A stretch of DNA of 64,000 nt from JB111 sp049856175 (GTDB lineage Bacteria; Actinomycetota; Actinomycetes; Actinomycetales; Actinomycetaceae): positions 1 to 64,000 of the forward strand of contig NZ_JBNDNA010000005.1 in NCBI RefSeq assembly GCF_049856175.1, read 5' to 3'. The notes below the pieces were generated by a model. It saw only the letters and a list, made by a program, of their open reading frames with translations. It did no database searches and was not told the DNA's origin. Positions 15,896 through 24,706 of the stretch are shown here, piece after piece (positions within the stretch are counted from its first letter, which is position 1; each line of letters starts with the position of its first letter). A program made the translations under genes and the position numbers.

Positions 15896-18800
15896 CTACT
15901 CCGACGTCGCGGGATCGCTCACCGGTGCGCTCGTCGCGCGGCGCGAGCCCCGACGACGCCGCGGTGCCGGCGTGGTGGCCGGTGCGTCGCTCGGGTCCTC
16001 GGCCGGCTCGGCGACCGCTGCAGCATGCTCCGGCGAGCCGGTACCGTCGTCGGCCGACGAGGACGCGGCGTCCTCCTGGCTGCTCGTCGACGTCGCGCTC
16101 TCCGACGCCTCGCCGATCGGCGACTCGCCGTCCGCCTCGGTTCGTCCCTTCGAGGCCGCGTCGTCCGACGCGCCGCCGTCCGCCTCCGGTGCCGACGACG
16201 CCGAACCCTCGCGTTCATGCGCGTGGGCCGCCGCGGCGGCGATCTGCGCGAGCGTGAGCCGGACCGCCTCGCGATCGGGCTCGGGCTTCGACTCCTCGGA
16301 GCTCTCACCCTGTCCCTTGCCGGAGCCGTTGGAGCCCGATCCCTTGCCGCCGGACCCGCCGTTGCCGCCCCCGTTGCCGGAGCCGCCGCCCGAGCCGCGG
16401 CCGGAACCGCCGCGCCCACGACGTCGCCTGCCGCCCTGGTCGGAGGAGTCGGCGATCTGCGCCTCGGCGGCGTCTCCGCGCTCGATCGGATGGTCGTGGA
16501 CGACGAACCCGCGTCCGTGGCAGTGCTCGCACGGCGTCGAGAAGGCCTCGACGAGGCCCTGGCCGACGCGCTTGCGCGTCATCTGGACGAGTCCGAGGCT
16601 CGTCACCTCGGCCACCTGGTGGCGCGTGCGGTCGCGCCCGAGGCACTCGAGCAGGCGGCGCACGACGAGGTCCCGGTTGGCGGGCAGCACCATGTCGATG
16701 AAGTCGATGACGATGATGCCGCCGATGTCCCGCAGCCGGAGCTGGCGGACGATCTCCTCCGCGGCCTCGAGGTTGTTCTTGGTGACCGTCTCCTCGAGCG
16801 TGCCGCCCGAGCCGGTGAACTTGCCGGTGTTGACGTCGACGACCGTCATCGCCTCGGTGCGGTCGATGACGAGCGAGCCGCCCGACGGCAGCCAGACCTT
16901 GCGGTCCATGCCCTTGGCGAGCTGCTCGTCCACGCGGTGCTCGGCGAACAGGTCCTTCTCGTCGGTCCAGTGGTGCAGCCGCTCGGCGAGGTCCGGGGAC
17001 ATGTCGCCCACGTACTCGCTGATGGTCCGCCATGCGGTGTCGCCGGAGACGGCGAGCTTGCTGAAGTCCTCGTTGAAGACGTCCCGGACCACGCGCAGCG
17101 CGAGCTCGGGCTCGCCCTTGAGCAGCGCGGGCGCCTTGGCGTTGCCGGAGGACTTCTTCGTGATGTCGTCCCAGATCTTCGTCAGTCGCTCGACGTCGCT
17201 GCGCAGCTGCTCCTCGGTCGCGCCCTCCGCGGCGGTGCGCACGATGACGCCGGCGCCGGCGGGAACGATCTCCTTGAGCGCCTTCTTCAGCCGGTTCCGC
17301 TCACCCTCGGGGAGCTTGCGGGAGATGCCGGTCATGGCGCCCGACGGGACGAGCACGAGGTGCCTGCCCGCGAGCGTGATCTGCGACGTCAGGCGGGCGC
17401 CCTTGTGGCCGATCGGGTCCTTGGTGACCTGCACGAGCACGTGGTCGCCGGACTTCAGTGCCTGCTCGATGCGCCGGGGCTGGCCCTCCATCCCGGCGGC
17501 CTCCCAGTTGACCTCACCGGCGTAGAGGACGGCGTTACGGCCCTTCCCGACGTCGATGAAGGCGGCCTCCATCGAGGGCAGGACGTTCTGCACGCGGCCG
17601 AGGTAGACGTTGCCGACCATCGAGGTCTGCGTGTGGCGGGCGACGTAGTGCTCGACGAGAACGCCGTCCTCGAGCACCGCGATCTGGTTGAGGCCGTCCT
17701 GCTCGCGCACGAGCATGGTGCGCTCGACGGACTCGCGGCGGGCGAGGAACTCCGACTCGGAGATCGTCGTGCGACGCCGTCCGGCGTCGCGTCCCTCGCG
17801 GCGGCGCTGGCGCTTGGCCTCGAGCCGCGTCGAGCCCTTGAGCGCGGTGACCTCGTTGCGGGCGCGCGCCGCACCCCCGTCGTCGTCGCCCTGACCGCCG
17901 GAGCGGCGCCGACGACGCCTGCGGCGCGAGCTCGAGCCGTCCTGGTGCTCGTCGTCGTGCCCGTCGTCGCCGTTGGAGCCGTTGCCGTTCGCGTCGTCGC
18001 CGGAGGTGACGTCACCGTTGGTGTCGTCGCCGTCGGCGTCGTCCCGGCTGCCGCGGCCGCCCCGGCGGGACCCGGACGAGTCACCACCGGCGGAGTCGTC
18101 CGAGCCGTCGTCGGCCGAGTCGTTCGAGCCGTCGCCGGAGCCCCGCGAGCCGGACCGGTTGCGTCGGCCGCGGCCGCCCCGCCGGCGTCGGCGTCGGTTG
18201 CCGCCACCCTCGCCGTTCTGCCCGTCGTCGGAGGAGTCGTCCGAGTCGTCCGAGTCGTCGGAGTCGTTGCCGTCGCCCGGTTCGGAACCGTTGTCGTCCG
18301 CGCGGTCCCGGGAGGAGTCGTCCTGCGCCTGAGCGCCGCCGTGGCGGCTGCCCGAGCGTCGTCCCGAGCCGCGCCGGCCCGAGCCGCCGCGCCCGCCCGA
18401 GCCCGTCGACGAGTCGGACTCGTCGTCGTCCGCCTGATCCGCGACATCGTCGTCGGCCTGGTCGTGGTCGGCCTGGGAGTCGTCACCGGTGTCCGGTCCG
18501 CCGAAGCGGACCTCGGGCGTGCCGGCGGGAGCGACGGCGCGACGCCGGGGCCGCGCGCGAGCCGGGTCCGGTGCCTGGAAGAGGAGCGCCGCCGCGGGCA
18601 GGCGAGGCTCGCCGGGCTCGGCGTCCGTCGCGTCGTCCTCGTCCTCGTCGGCCTCTGCGCTCTCGTCCGTCGCGTCGTCCGCGGTGCCGTCCGCCTGCCG
18701 GCGCTCGTCCGTGCGACCGGCAGCGTCGTTCTGGTCGGCGTCGTCGTTCTGGCCGGCGTCCGTGCGCTCGTCGTCCTGCTCGGAGATGCCCGGGCGCTCG

Positions 18801-19861
18801 GCCTCGGGAGCGCCCTCGCCGGGCCCGCCGGTCGTGGCCGCGGGCTCGTCGCCGGCGACGCCGAGCTCGGCGAGGACGTCGAGGTTCTGGTCGGGCTCGC
18901 GGGTCGGGGCGGTCGCGCGGCGGCTCCGACGGGGCTTGCGCGCCGAGGCGGAGCTCTCCTTGGCGGCGTCCGCGAGGTCGGCCGAACCTGTCTGTGCCGG
19001 TGCGGCCTCGGCCGCGACGGCGTCGGGCGCGGTGGACGCCGGAGCGGTGGTGGCGGACGCGGGTGCCTCGGTGGGCTCCGGAGTGGTGGGGGCGCTGGTA
19101 GCGGCACGTCGGCGCGTCGTCGCACGGCGCGTACCGGAGGTGGAACCACGCCCGGAGCCGCGGGTCGTGCTCGAGCCGCGACCGGACGCTCCGGAGTCGC
19201 TCGGTGCGTCGGAACGGGACGCGCTGAGCGCCTCGAGGTCGGCCGTGAGGTCGGTGGTCTCCGCGACGGGCCCGCCGTCCGGGTCGTCGGTGGTCGCGGC
19301 GTCGGTGGGCGCGGCGTCGGTGGGCGCGGCGTCCTTCGAGCCCGCGGCGGAGCCCGTGACGGCCGGCTCGTCGGCGGAGGCGGACGGGCCCGTGGCCGCG
19401 GGGGTGGCAGCCTCGCCGGGAGCGTCGGCGGCCAGGTCCGCAGCGTCGGCGGTGGCCGGGCCCGCGGCGTCGGTGGCGGGCGCGGCCTTGCGCGTCCGGG
19501 AGGTGCGGGCCGTGGTCGACCTGGTGCCGGTCGCTCGCGTGGAGGTGGCGCGGGTGCGGGGCGCACGGGTGCGCGTGGTCTTGGGTGCGGCGGCCACGTC
19601 GTCGGTGGACGTGGCGGCATCGGCAGACGCGGTGCCGTCGACGGACGAGGCGGCATCCGTGGTCGTGGGGGCGTCGGCGACCACCGCGCCCTCCGCGGCA
19701 GTGCCCTCCGCAGCAGTGCCGGCGTCCTCGGTCGCGGTCGCCTCCGGGGCTGCCGCGGCCGTGGTGGCCCGGCGGGACGAGCGCCTACGCGGGGTCGTGG
19801 TCGCAGGGACCTCCGGGGTCTGCTCTGCTGCTTCTGCCGTGGGCTCGGAGCTCTCGGTCAT
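15896..19861 (-). CDS. rne: Ribonuclease E/G
   Basis: 1321 residues. About 700 N-terminal residues are Ala/Thr/Asp/Ser-rich and then Arg/Gly-rich, and appear disordered. The catalytic core follows: an S1 region (NVYLGRVQNVLPSMEAAFIDVG) near 740-810, the metal site segment AMTVVDVNTGKF near 1005, and the Zn-link CEHCHG near 1110. The tail is again disordered. It cleaves single-stranded AU-rich RNA in mRNA turnover and rRNA processing. The ATG has a GGAAGGA site. The arms probably carry degradosome contacts and RNA-binding patches. Confidence 0.95.
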   Translation of the reverse strand: MTESSEPTAEAAEQTPEVPATTTPRRRSSRRATTAAAAPEATATEDAGTAAEGTAAEGAVVADAPTTTDAASSVDGTASADAATSTDDVAAAPKTTRTRAPRTRATSTRATGTRSTTARTSRTRKAAPATDAAGPATADAADLAADAPGEAATPAATGPSASADEPAVTGSAAGSKDAAPTDAAPTDAATTDDPDGGPVAETTDLTADLEALSASRSDAPSDSGASGRGSSTTRGSGRGSTSGTRRATTRRRAATSAPTTPEPTEAPASATTAPASTAPDAVAAEAAPAQTGSADLADAAKESSASARKPRRSRRATAPTREPDQNLDVLAELGVAGDEPAATTGGPGEGAPEAERPGISEQDDERTDAGQNDDADQNDAAGRTDERRQADGTADDATDESAEADEDEDDATDAEPGEPRLPAAALLFQAPDPARARPRRRAVAPAGTPEVRFGGPDTGDDSQADHDQADDDVADQADDDESDSSTGSGGRGGSGRRGSGRRSGSRHGGAQAQDDSSRDRADDNGSEPGDGNDSDDSDDSDDSSDDGQNGEGGGNRRRRRRGGRGRRNRSGSRGSGDGSNDSADDGSDDSAGGDSSGSRRGGRGSRDDADGDDTNGDVTSGDDANGNGSNGDDGHDDEHQDGSSSRRRRRRRRSGGQGDDDGGAARARNEVTALKGSTRLEAKRQRRREGRDAGRRRTTISESEFLARRESVERTMLVREQDGLNQIAVLEDGVLVEHYVARHTQTSMVGNVYLGRVQNVLPSMEAAFIDVGKGRNAVLYAGEVNWEAAGMEGQPRRIEQALKSGDHVLVQVTKDPIGHKGARLTSQITLAGRHLVLVPSGAMTGISRKLPEGERNRLKKALKEIVPAGAGVIVRTAAEGATEEQLRSDVERLTKIWDDITKKSSGNAKAPALLKGEPELALRVVRDVFNEDFSKLAVSGDTAWRTISEYVGDMSPDLAERLHHWTDEKDLFAEHRVDEQLAKGMDRKVWLPSGGSLVIDRTEAMTVVDVNTGKFTGSGGTLEETVTKNNLEAAEEIVRQLRLRDIGGIIVIDFIDMVLPANRDLVVRRLLECLGRDRTRHQVAEVTSLGLVQMTRKRVGQGLVEAFSTPCEHCHGRGFVVHDHPIERGDAAEAQIADSSDQGGRRRRGRGGSGRGSGGGSGNGGGNGGSGGKGSGSNGSGKGQGESSEESKPEPDREAVRLTLAQIAAAAAHAHEREGSASSAPEADGGASDDAASKGRTEADGESPIGEASESATSTSSQEDAASSSADDGTGSPEHAAAVAEPAEDPSDAPATTPAPRRRRGSRRATSAPVSDPATSE

Positions 19862-20250
19862 GCAGTTCCTTCCGCCCGACGCGCCGGCCGTCCCTCGGCT
19901 CGCGGGCCTTCGGTTCGTCCGCGGCGTGCGCGGACGGAAGTCCTGGGTCGCGCACCTACCGGAGAACGGCCGGCGCACCGACGGCGCGCCCCTCACCCGC
20001 GCGGACGGTGGCGCCCGGCGGCCTGTCGGCTGCGCAGTACGGTCGCGGCGGCGCTCTGAGGCGGCGCGAACCGGTCCTGCTCACCGACGTGGAACTCGTC
20101 GTCGGACCCCGCGCGGGGGAACGGCCCCGCGGCAGGGTCCCGGCGAGTATCCCACACGGAGGCCGTCCGGACCCTGCAACCTCGCCCACGTCCCGCATCC
20201 CAGCGCACCGCCCGCCCCCGCCCACAGATCGCGACGTCGCGTCACCTCGC

Positions 20251-20264
20251 AGGACCTTGGTCCC
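20251..20264. promoter_or_regulatory. DosR-like palindrome upstream of cydA
   Basis: AGGACCTTGGTCCC contains the perfect palindrome GGACCTTGGTCC and matches 11 of 14 positions of the mycobacterial DosR core GGGACTWWAGTCCC as I recall it. Its centre is about 42 bases before the start site predicted from TACCGT at 20288. A DevR/DosR-like regulator is encoded 9 kb downstream. Confidence 0.55.
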
Positions 20265-20287
20265 GGCACTGACGCGGTGTCGCTTCC

Positions 20288-20293
20288 TACCGT
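20288..20293 (+). promoter_or_regulatory. -10 box TACCGT of cydA
   Basis: It lies 51 bases before the GTG start, leaving a leader of about 45 bases with an AAGGA site. Confidence 0.5.
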
Positions 20294-20344
20294 GGCGGCA
20301 GCCGCGCTCACCCGTGCGACAGCCCTGCCCGGAAGGACAGCCAA

Positions 20345-21856
20345 GTGGAAGCCCTCGAGCTCGCCCGGTGGCAGTTCGGCATCACGACCGTCTACCACTT
20401 CATCCTCGTCCCGCTGACGATCGGCCTGGCCCCGCTCGTCGCGCTCATGCAGACGTTCTGGTGGTGCACCGGCAAGGATCACTGGCTCAAGCTGACGAAC
20501 TTCTTCGGCAAAATCCTGCTCATCAACTTCGCGCTCGGCGTGGCCACCGGCATCGTCCAGGAGTTCCAGTTCGGCATGAACTGGTCGGAGTACTCGCGGT
20601 TCGTCGGCGACATCTTCGGCGCCCCGCTCGCCATCGAGGCGCTGGCCGCCTTCTTCCTTGAGTCGACGTTCCTCGGCCTGTGGCTCTTCGGCAAGGAACG
20701 CCTGTCCAAGGGCCTGCACCTGGCGTGCATCTGGATGGTGGCGATCGGCGTCAACCTGTCGGCGTACTGGATCATCGCGGCGAACTCGTGGATGCAGCAC
20801 CCCGTCGGGGCCGTCTACAACGCCGAGACGGGCCGCGCCGAGCTCGACGGCATCGGCGGCTTTCTCGAGGTCATCACGAACAACACGGCGATCGCCGCGT
20901 TCGGCCACGCCGTCGCGGCCGCCTTCCTCGTGGCGGGCACGCTCGTGGCCGGCGTGTGCGGCTGGTGGATCGTGCGCACCGTCCGCGGCGCGGGCTCCCC
21001 CGCCTCCGGCCTCGCCCACGAGGGCGACCAGGCCGAGGCCGAGGCGCGGCACGTGTGGCGACCGGGCGCGATGGTCGGCCTGATCACGGTGGTGATCTCC
21101 GGCGTCGCCGTGATCCTCACGGGCCACCACCAGGGCCAGCTCATGTACGAGCAACAGCCCATGAAGATGGCCTCCGCCGAGGCCGTCTGCGACGGCGGCG
21201 AGTCCGTCCCCCTGTCCATCCTCGCGATCGGCGACCTGTCGAACGACTGCGAGAACGCCATCCACCTCTTCGAGCTGCCCGGCGTCACCTCGTTCATGGG
21301 AACCAACAGCTTCGCCGGCGAGGAGAGCTACCTGCCGGGCGTCAACGACGTCCAGGCCGAGTACGAGGAGCTCTACGGGGAGGGGGTCGACTACCGCCCC
21401 AACCTCGTCGTCACGTACTGGAGCTTCCGCCTGATGATCGGGCTCGGCGTGTTCTCCGCCGCCCTGGCGGTGTGGGGTCTGTGGGCGCTGCGCGGAGGAC
21501 GGGTGACCGGCTCGCGCTGGTTCTCCCGCCTGTGCCTGGTCTCGCTGCCCATGCCGTTCCTCGCCTCCTCGTTCGGCTGGATCTTCACCGAGATGGGCCG
21601 ACAGCCGTGGGTCGTCCACCCGAACCCGGACAACCCGGTCGACCAGGTCTGGCTGCGCACGGCGGACGGCGTGTCCACGGTCGTCACCTCGACGACGGTC
21701 CTCACCTCGCTGGTGACGTTCACCCTGCTGTACGCGGCGCTCGGCGTCGTCTGGTTCTGGCTCGTGCGCCGGTACGTCCGCGAGGGGATCGACCCCGCCC
21801 CCGCGCCCGAGCCGGACCCCGCCGACGACGACCAGCCGCTGTCCTTCGCCTACTGA
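20345..21856 (+). CDS. cydA: Cytochrome bd oxidase subunit I
   Basis: 503 residues, polytopic. Haem b595 ligand His18 is in TTVYHFILVPLTIG, a second haem His is in AAFGHAVAAAF, and the axial Met lies in IFTEMGRQPWVV. The quinol-binding loop is present between helices after GHHQGQLM. It oxidises quinol and reduces oxygen at high affinity in the membrane. The GTG start with AAGGA at -8 is the only one that keeps the first helix. It leads the cydABDC operon. Confidence 0.97.
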   Translation: MEALELARWQFGITTVYHFILVPLTIGLAPLVALMQTFWWCTGKDHWLKLTNFFGKILLINFALGVATGIVQEFQFGMNWSEYSRFVGDIFGAPLAIEALAAFFLESTFLGLWLFGKERLSKGLHLACIWMVAIGVNLSAYWIIAANSWMQHPVGAVYNAETGRAELDGIGGFLEVITNNTAIAAFGHAVAAAFLVAGTLVAGVCGWWIVRTVRGAGSPASGLAHEGDQAEAEARHVWRPGAMVGLITVVISGVAVILTGHHQGQLMYEQQPMKMASAEAVCDGGESVPLSILAIGDLSNDCENAIHLFELPGVTSFMGTNSFAGEESYLPGVNDVQAEYEELYGEGVDYRPNLVVTYWSFRLMIGLGVFSAALAVWGLWALRGGRVTGSRWFSRLCLVSLPMPFLASSFGWIFTEMGRQPWVVHPNPDNPVDQVWLRTADGVSTVVTSTTVLTSLVTFTLLYAALGVVWFWLVRRYVREGIDPAPAPEPDPADDDQPLSFAY

Positions 21857-21887
21857 ACCGCCCGACCCGACAAGGAGACCGATCGAC

Positions 21888-23045
21888 ATGACCGAGGCGC
21901 TTCCCCTCGTCTGGTTCGTCCTCATCGCGGTCCTGTGGACCGGCTACCTCGTGCTTGAGGGATTCGACTTCGGCGTCGGCATGCTGCTGACGATCCTGCC
22001 CCGCGGCGACGCGCAGCGCCGCGACAAGGAGCGGCGCACCATGCTGTCCGCGATCGGCCCGCACTGGGACGGCAACGAGGTGTGGCTGATCACCGCGGGC
22101 GGAGCCATGTTCGCGGCGTTCCCCGAGTGGTACGCCACGATGTTCTCGGGCATGTACCTGCCGCTGCTGGTCATCCTCGTCGCGCTCATCGTGCGGATCT
22201 GCGCCATCGAGTGGCGCGGCAAGGTCACCGACCCCGCCTGGCGCCGGCGCTGGGACCTCCTCCACACGATCTCCGCCTGGGTGCCCGCCGTCCTGTGGGG
22301 GGTCGCGTTCGCCAACCTCGTCCAGGGCATGGAGATCGTCCGGGACGACGCCGGCAACGCCCAGCTCACCGGTGGCCTGCTCTCGCTCCTCACCCCGTTC
22401 ACCCTCCTCGGCGGCCTGCTCACAGCGGTGCTGTTCCTCGCCCACGGCATGGTGTTCCTCGCCTGGAAGACGGCCGGAACCGTGCACGACCAGGCCGTCG
22501 CCGCCGCCAAGCCGCTCTCGCTGATCGCCCTCGTGGTCGGCGCCGCCTGGGGGCTGTGGGCCCAGCTCGCCCACTCCGCCCACGTGTGGACGTGGGCACC
22601 GCTGGTCGTCGCCGCGGTCGGCCTGGTCGGCGCCGCGTTCTTCGCGCACCGCGAGCAGGAGGGGCGGTCGTTCGTCTGCTCCGCCGTGACGATCGTCGCC
22701 GCCGTCGTGCTGATCTTCGGTGCCATGGCGCCCGACGTCATGCGCTCCTCGGTCGACCCCGCGTACTCGCTGACCTTCCGCGAGGCCGCGGCCACCGGGC
22801 CGACGCTCGTCGTCATGAGCATCGTCGCGCTCGTCTTCGTCCCCCTGGTCCTCGCCTACCAGGCGTGGTCGTACTGGGTCTTCCGCCGCCGGATCAACGC
22901 CGACGTCCTGCCCGACACGCCCGCCGGCCTCGACCGGCGGGTCACCGTCCCGGTCCGGGTCGCCGCCAGGTCGGACAGGGGCGACGCCGGGTCCGACGAC
23001 GGGTCCGACGCCGGGTCCGACGACGACGCTGCGCCGACAGCGTGA
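21888..23045 (+). CDS. cydB: Cytochrome bd oxidase subunit II
   Basis: 385 residues with about eight or nine membrane helices. The N-terminal LVLEGFDFGVGMLL block and DGNEVWLITAGGAMFAAFP are strongly conserved in CydB. It pairs with CydA to form the oxidase. A ribosome site (AAGGAGACC) precedes the ATG. The C-terminal 40 residues are an Asp/Gly/Ser tail with GSDDGSDAGSDD repeats, beyond the fold. It overlaps cydD by four bases (GTGA). Confidence 0.97.
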   Translation: MTEALPLVWFVLIAVLWTGYLVLEGFDFGVGMLLTILPRGDAQRRDKERRTMLSAIGPHWDGNEVWLITAGGAMFAAFPEWYATMFSGMYLPLLVILVALIVRICAIEWRGKVTDPAWRRRWDLLHTISAWVPAVLWGVAFANLVQGMEIVRDDAGNAQLTGGLLSLLTPFTLLGGLLTAVLFLAHGMVFLAWKTAGTVHDQAVAAAKPLSLIALVVGAAWGLWAQLAHSAHVWTWAPLVVAAVGLVGAAFFAHREQEGRSFVCSAVTIVAAVVLIFGAMAPDVMRSSVDPAYSLTFREAAATGPTLVVMSIVALVFVPLVLAYQAWSYWVFRRRINADVLPDTPAGLDRRVTVPVRVAARSDRGDAGSDDGSDAGSDDDAAPTA

Positions 23046-24706
23046 AGCCGCTCGACCCCCGCCTCCTCGCGCACGCCCGTGCGGCGCGGCGCTACGTCGT
23101 CGTCGTCGCCCTGGCCGGGGCCACGACGGCGGCGCTGGTGATCGCGCAGGTCCTCCTCCTCGCGCGCATCCTCGCCGCGGCGATCGAGGGCGGCGCCACC
23201 CTCACCGACGTCCGCACGCCGTTGATCTGGCTCGGCGTCGTCCTGGTCGCCCGCGCGCTCGTGCACGGCGCCCAGGAGTCAGTCGCGCACCGGGCGGCCA
23301 CCGACGTCGTCGCGGAGCTGCGCGCGAGCGTGCTCACCCGCGCGCTCGCGCTCGGGCCCCGCTGGCGGGCGGAGCACGGCGCCGAGACCGTCACGCTCGC
23401 CGTGCGGGGCCTGGACGACCTCGAGCCCTACCTCGTGCGCTACCTGCCCCAGCTGCTGCTGGCCGCGACGGTCACGCCCGCCACGCTCGCCGTCGTGCTC
23501 GGGGCGGACCTCACCTCCGCGATCCTCCTCGCCGTGACGATCCCCCTGATCCCGGTGTTCATGATCCTCATCGGGCGGCTCACGCAGCAGTTCGCCGACG
23601 CCCGCCTGGCCGCGATGTCCCGCCTCGGCGCCCAGCTCGTGGACCTCATGGCCGGCCTGGCCACCCTCGCCGCGCTCGGCCGCGAGCACGGGCCGGCGCG
23701 TCGCGTGCGGGAGCTCGGACGAGCATGGTCGGCCGCCACCATGCGCACGTTGCGGCTCGCGTTCCTGTCCGGCGCCGTGCTGGAGTTCCTCACCTCGATC
23801 TGCGTGGCGCTCGTCGCCGTCAGCGTCGGCATGCGGCTCGTCTACGGGTTCGTCGGCCTCGAGGGCGCGCTCGTGTGCATCATGCTCGCGCCCGAGGTCT
23901 TCCGGCCGCTGCGCGAGGTCGGCACCCAGTTCCACGCGTCGTCCGACGGTGTCGCCGCCGCGGAGAAGGCGTTCGCCGTGCTCGACGCCCCGGCCGCCGG
24001 GTCCGGCACCGCCCCCGCCCCCGACCTGCGGGGCGCGACCCTGCTCCTGCGGGGCCTCGGCGTGCGTGCCGGCGACCGCGACCGTCTCGCCCCCGCCCAC
24101 CTCGACGCCGAGATCGCACCCGGGGAGGTCACGGCGCTCGTCGGCCCGTCGGGGTCGGGCAAGACGACGACGGCCCTCACCACCCTCGGCGTCCTCGCCC
24201 CCGACGCCGGCCGGGCCCTCGTACGGTCGGCCGACGGCACGGAGACCGACCTCGCCGACGTCGACCGGCACTCGTGGTGGGAGCAGGTCGCCTACGTGCC
24301 GCAGCGCCCCACGATCCTGCCCGGCACGGTCGCCGAGAACGTCGCCCCGGGCGCGAAGGCCGACGCGCTCGCGGCCGCCGCCCGCGCCACCGGCCTGGAC
24401 GAGGTTCTCGCCGGACTCCCGCACGGCTGGGACACGGTCGTGGGCCACGGCGGCGTCGGCCTGTCGGTCGGGCAGCGCCAGCGGCTCGCCCTCACGCGCG
24501 CGCTCGTCACCGGCGCCGCGCTCGTGGTGCTCGACGAGCCCACGGCCCACCTCGACGCCGACGCCGAGAGCCACGTCCTCGACGCCGTGCGGGCGCTGCG
24601 GGACGCGGGGCGCACCGTGCTGGTCGTCGCCCACCGGCCCGCGCTCGTCTCGGTCGCCGACCAGGTGGTCGAGGTCGCCTCGGCGGAGGTCGGGACGTGG
24701 GCATGA
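23042..24706 (+). CDS. cydD: Thiol reductant ABC exporter subunit CydD
   Basis: 554 residues: six membrane helices (1-310), then an ATPase domain with Walker A VGPSGSGKTTT, signature LSVGQRQRLALTRAL and Walker B LVVLDEPTAHLD. With CydC it exports glutathione or cysteine to the cell surface, which is needed for cytochrome bd assembly. The GTG overlaps the cydB stop and the stop overlaps the cydC ATG (ATGA). Confidence 0.94.
   Translation: MKPLDPRLLAHARAARRYVVVVALAGATTAALVIAQVLLLARILAAAIEGGATLTDVRTPLIWLGVVLVARALVHGAQESVAHRAATDVVAELRASVLTRALALGPRWRAEHGAETVTLAVRGLDDLEPYLVRYLPQLLLAATVTPATLAVVLGADLTSAILLAVTIPLIPVFMILIGRLTQQFADARLAAMSRLGAQLVDLMAGLATLAALGREHGPARRVRELGRAWSAATMRTLRLAFLSGAVLEFLTSICVALVAVSVGMRLVYGFVGLEGALVCIMLAPEVFRPLREVGTQFHASSDGVAAAEKAFAVLDAPAAGSGTAPAPDLRGATLLLRGLGVRAGDRDRLAPAHLDAEIAPGEVTALVGPSGSGKTTTALTTLGVLAPDAGRALVRSADGTETDLADVDRHSWWEQVAYVPQRPTILPGTVAENVAPGAKADALAAAARATGLDEVLAGLPHGWDTVVGHGGVGLSVGQRQRLALTRALVTGAALVVLDEPTAHLDADAESHVLDAVRALRDAGRTVLVVAHRPALVSVADQVVEVASAEVGTWA

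Larger units (their letters stand above)
19862..20344. other. Divergent regulatory region between rne and cydA
   Basis: 483 bases without a credible gene. It holds the rne ribosome site and probably a long rne leader on the left, and the cydA promoter with a DosR-like palindrome on the right. The long reading frames crossing it are antisense artefacts of GC-rich rne. Confidence 0.7.

Noticed and set aside
15818..20059. A 1413-residue open frame antisense to rne
   Set aside because: It is a product of codon bias in the Ala/Asp/Thr-rich rne arms. It has no ribosome site and no family motif, and the rne frame carries all conserved blocks.
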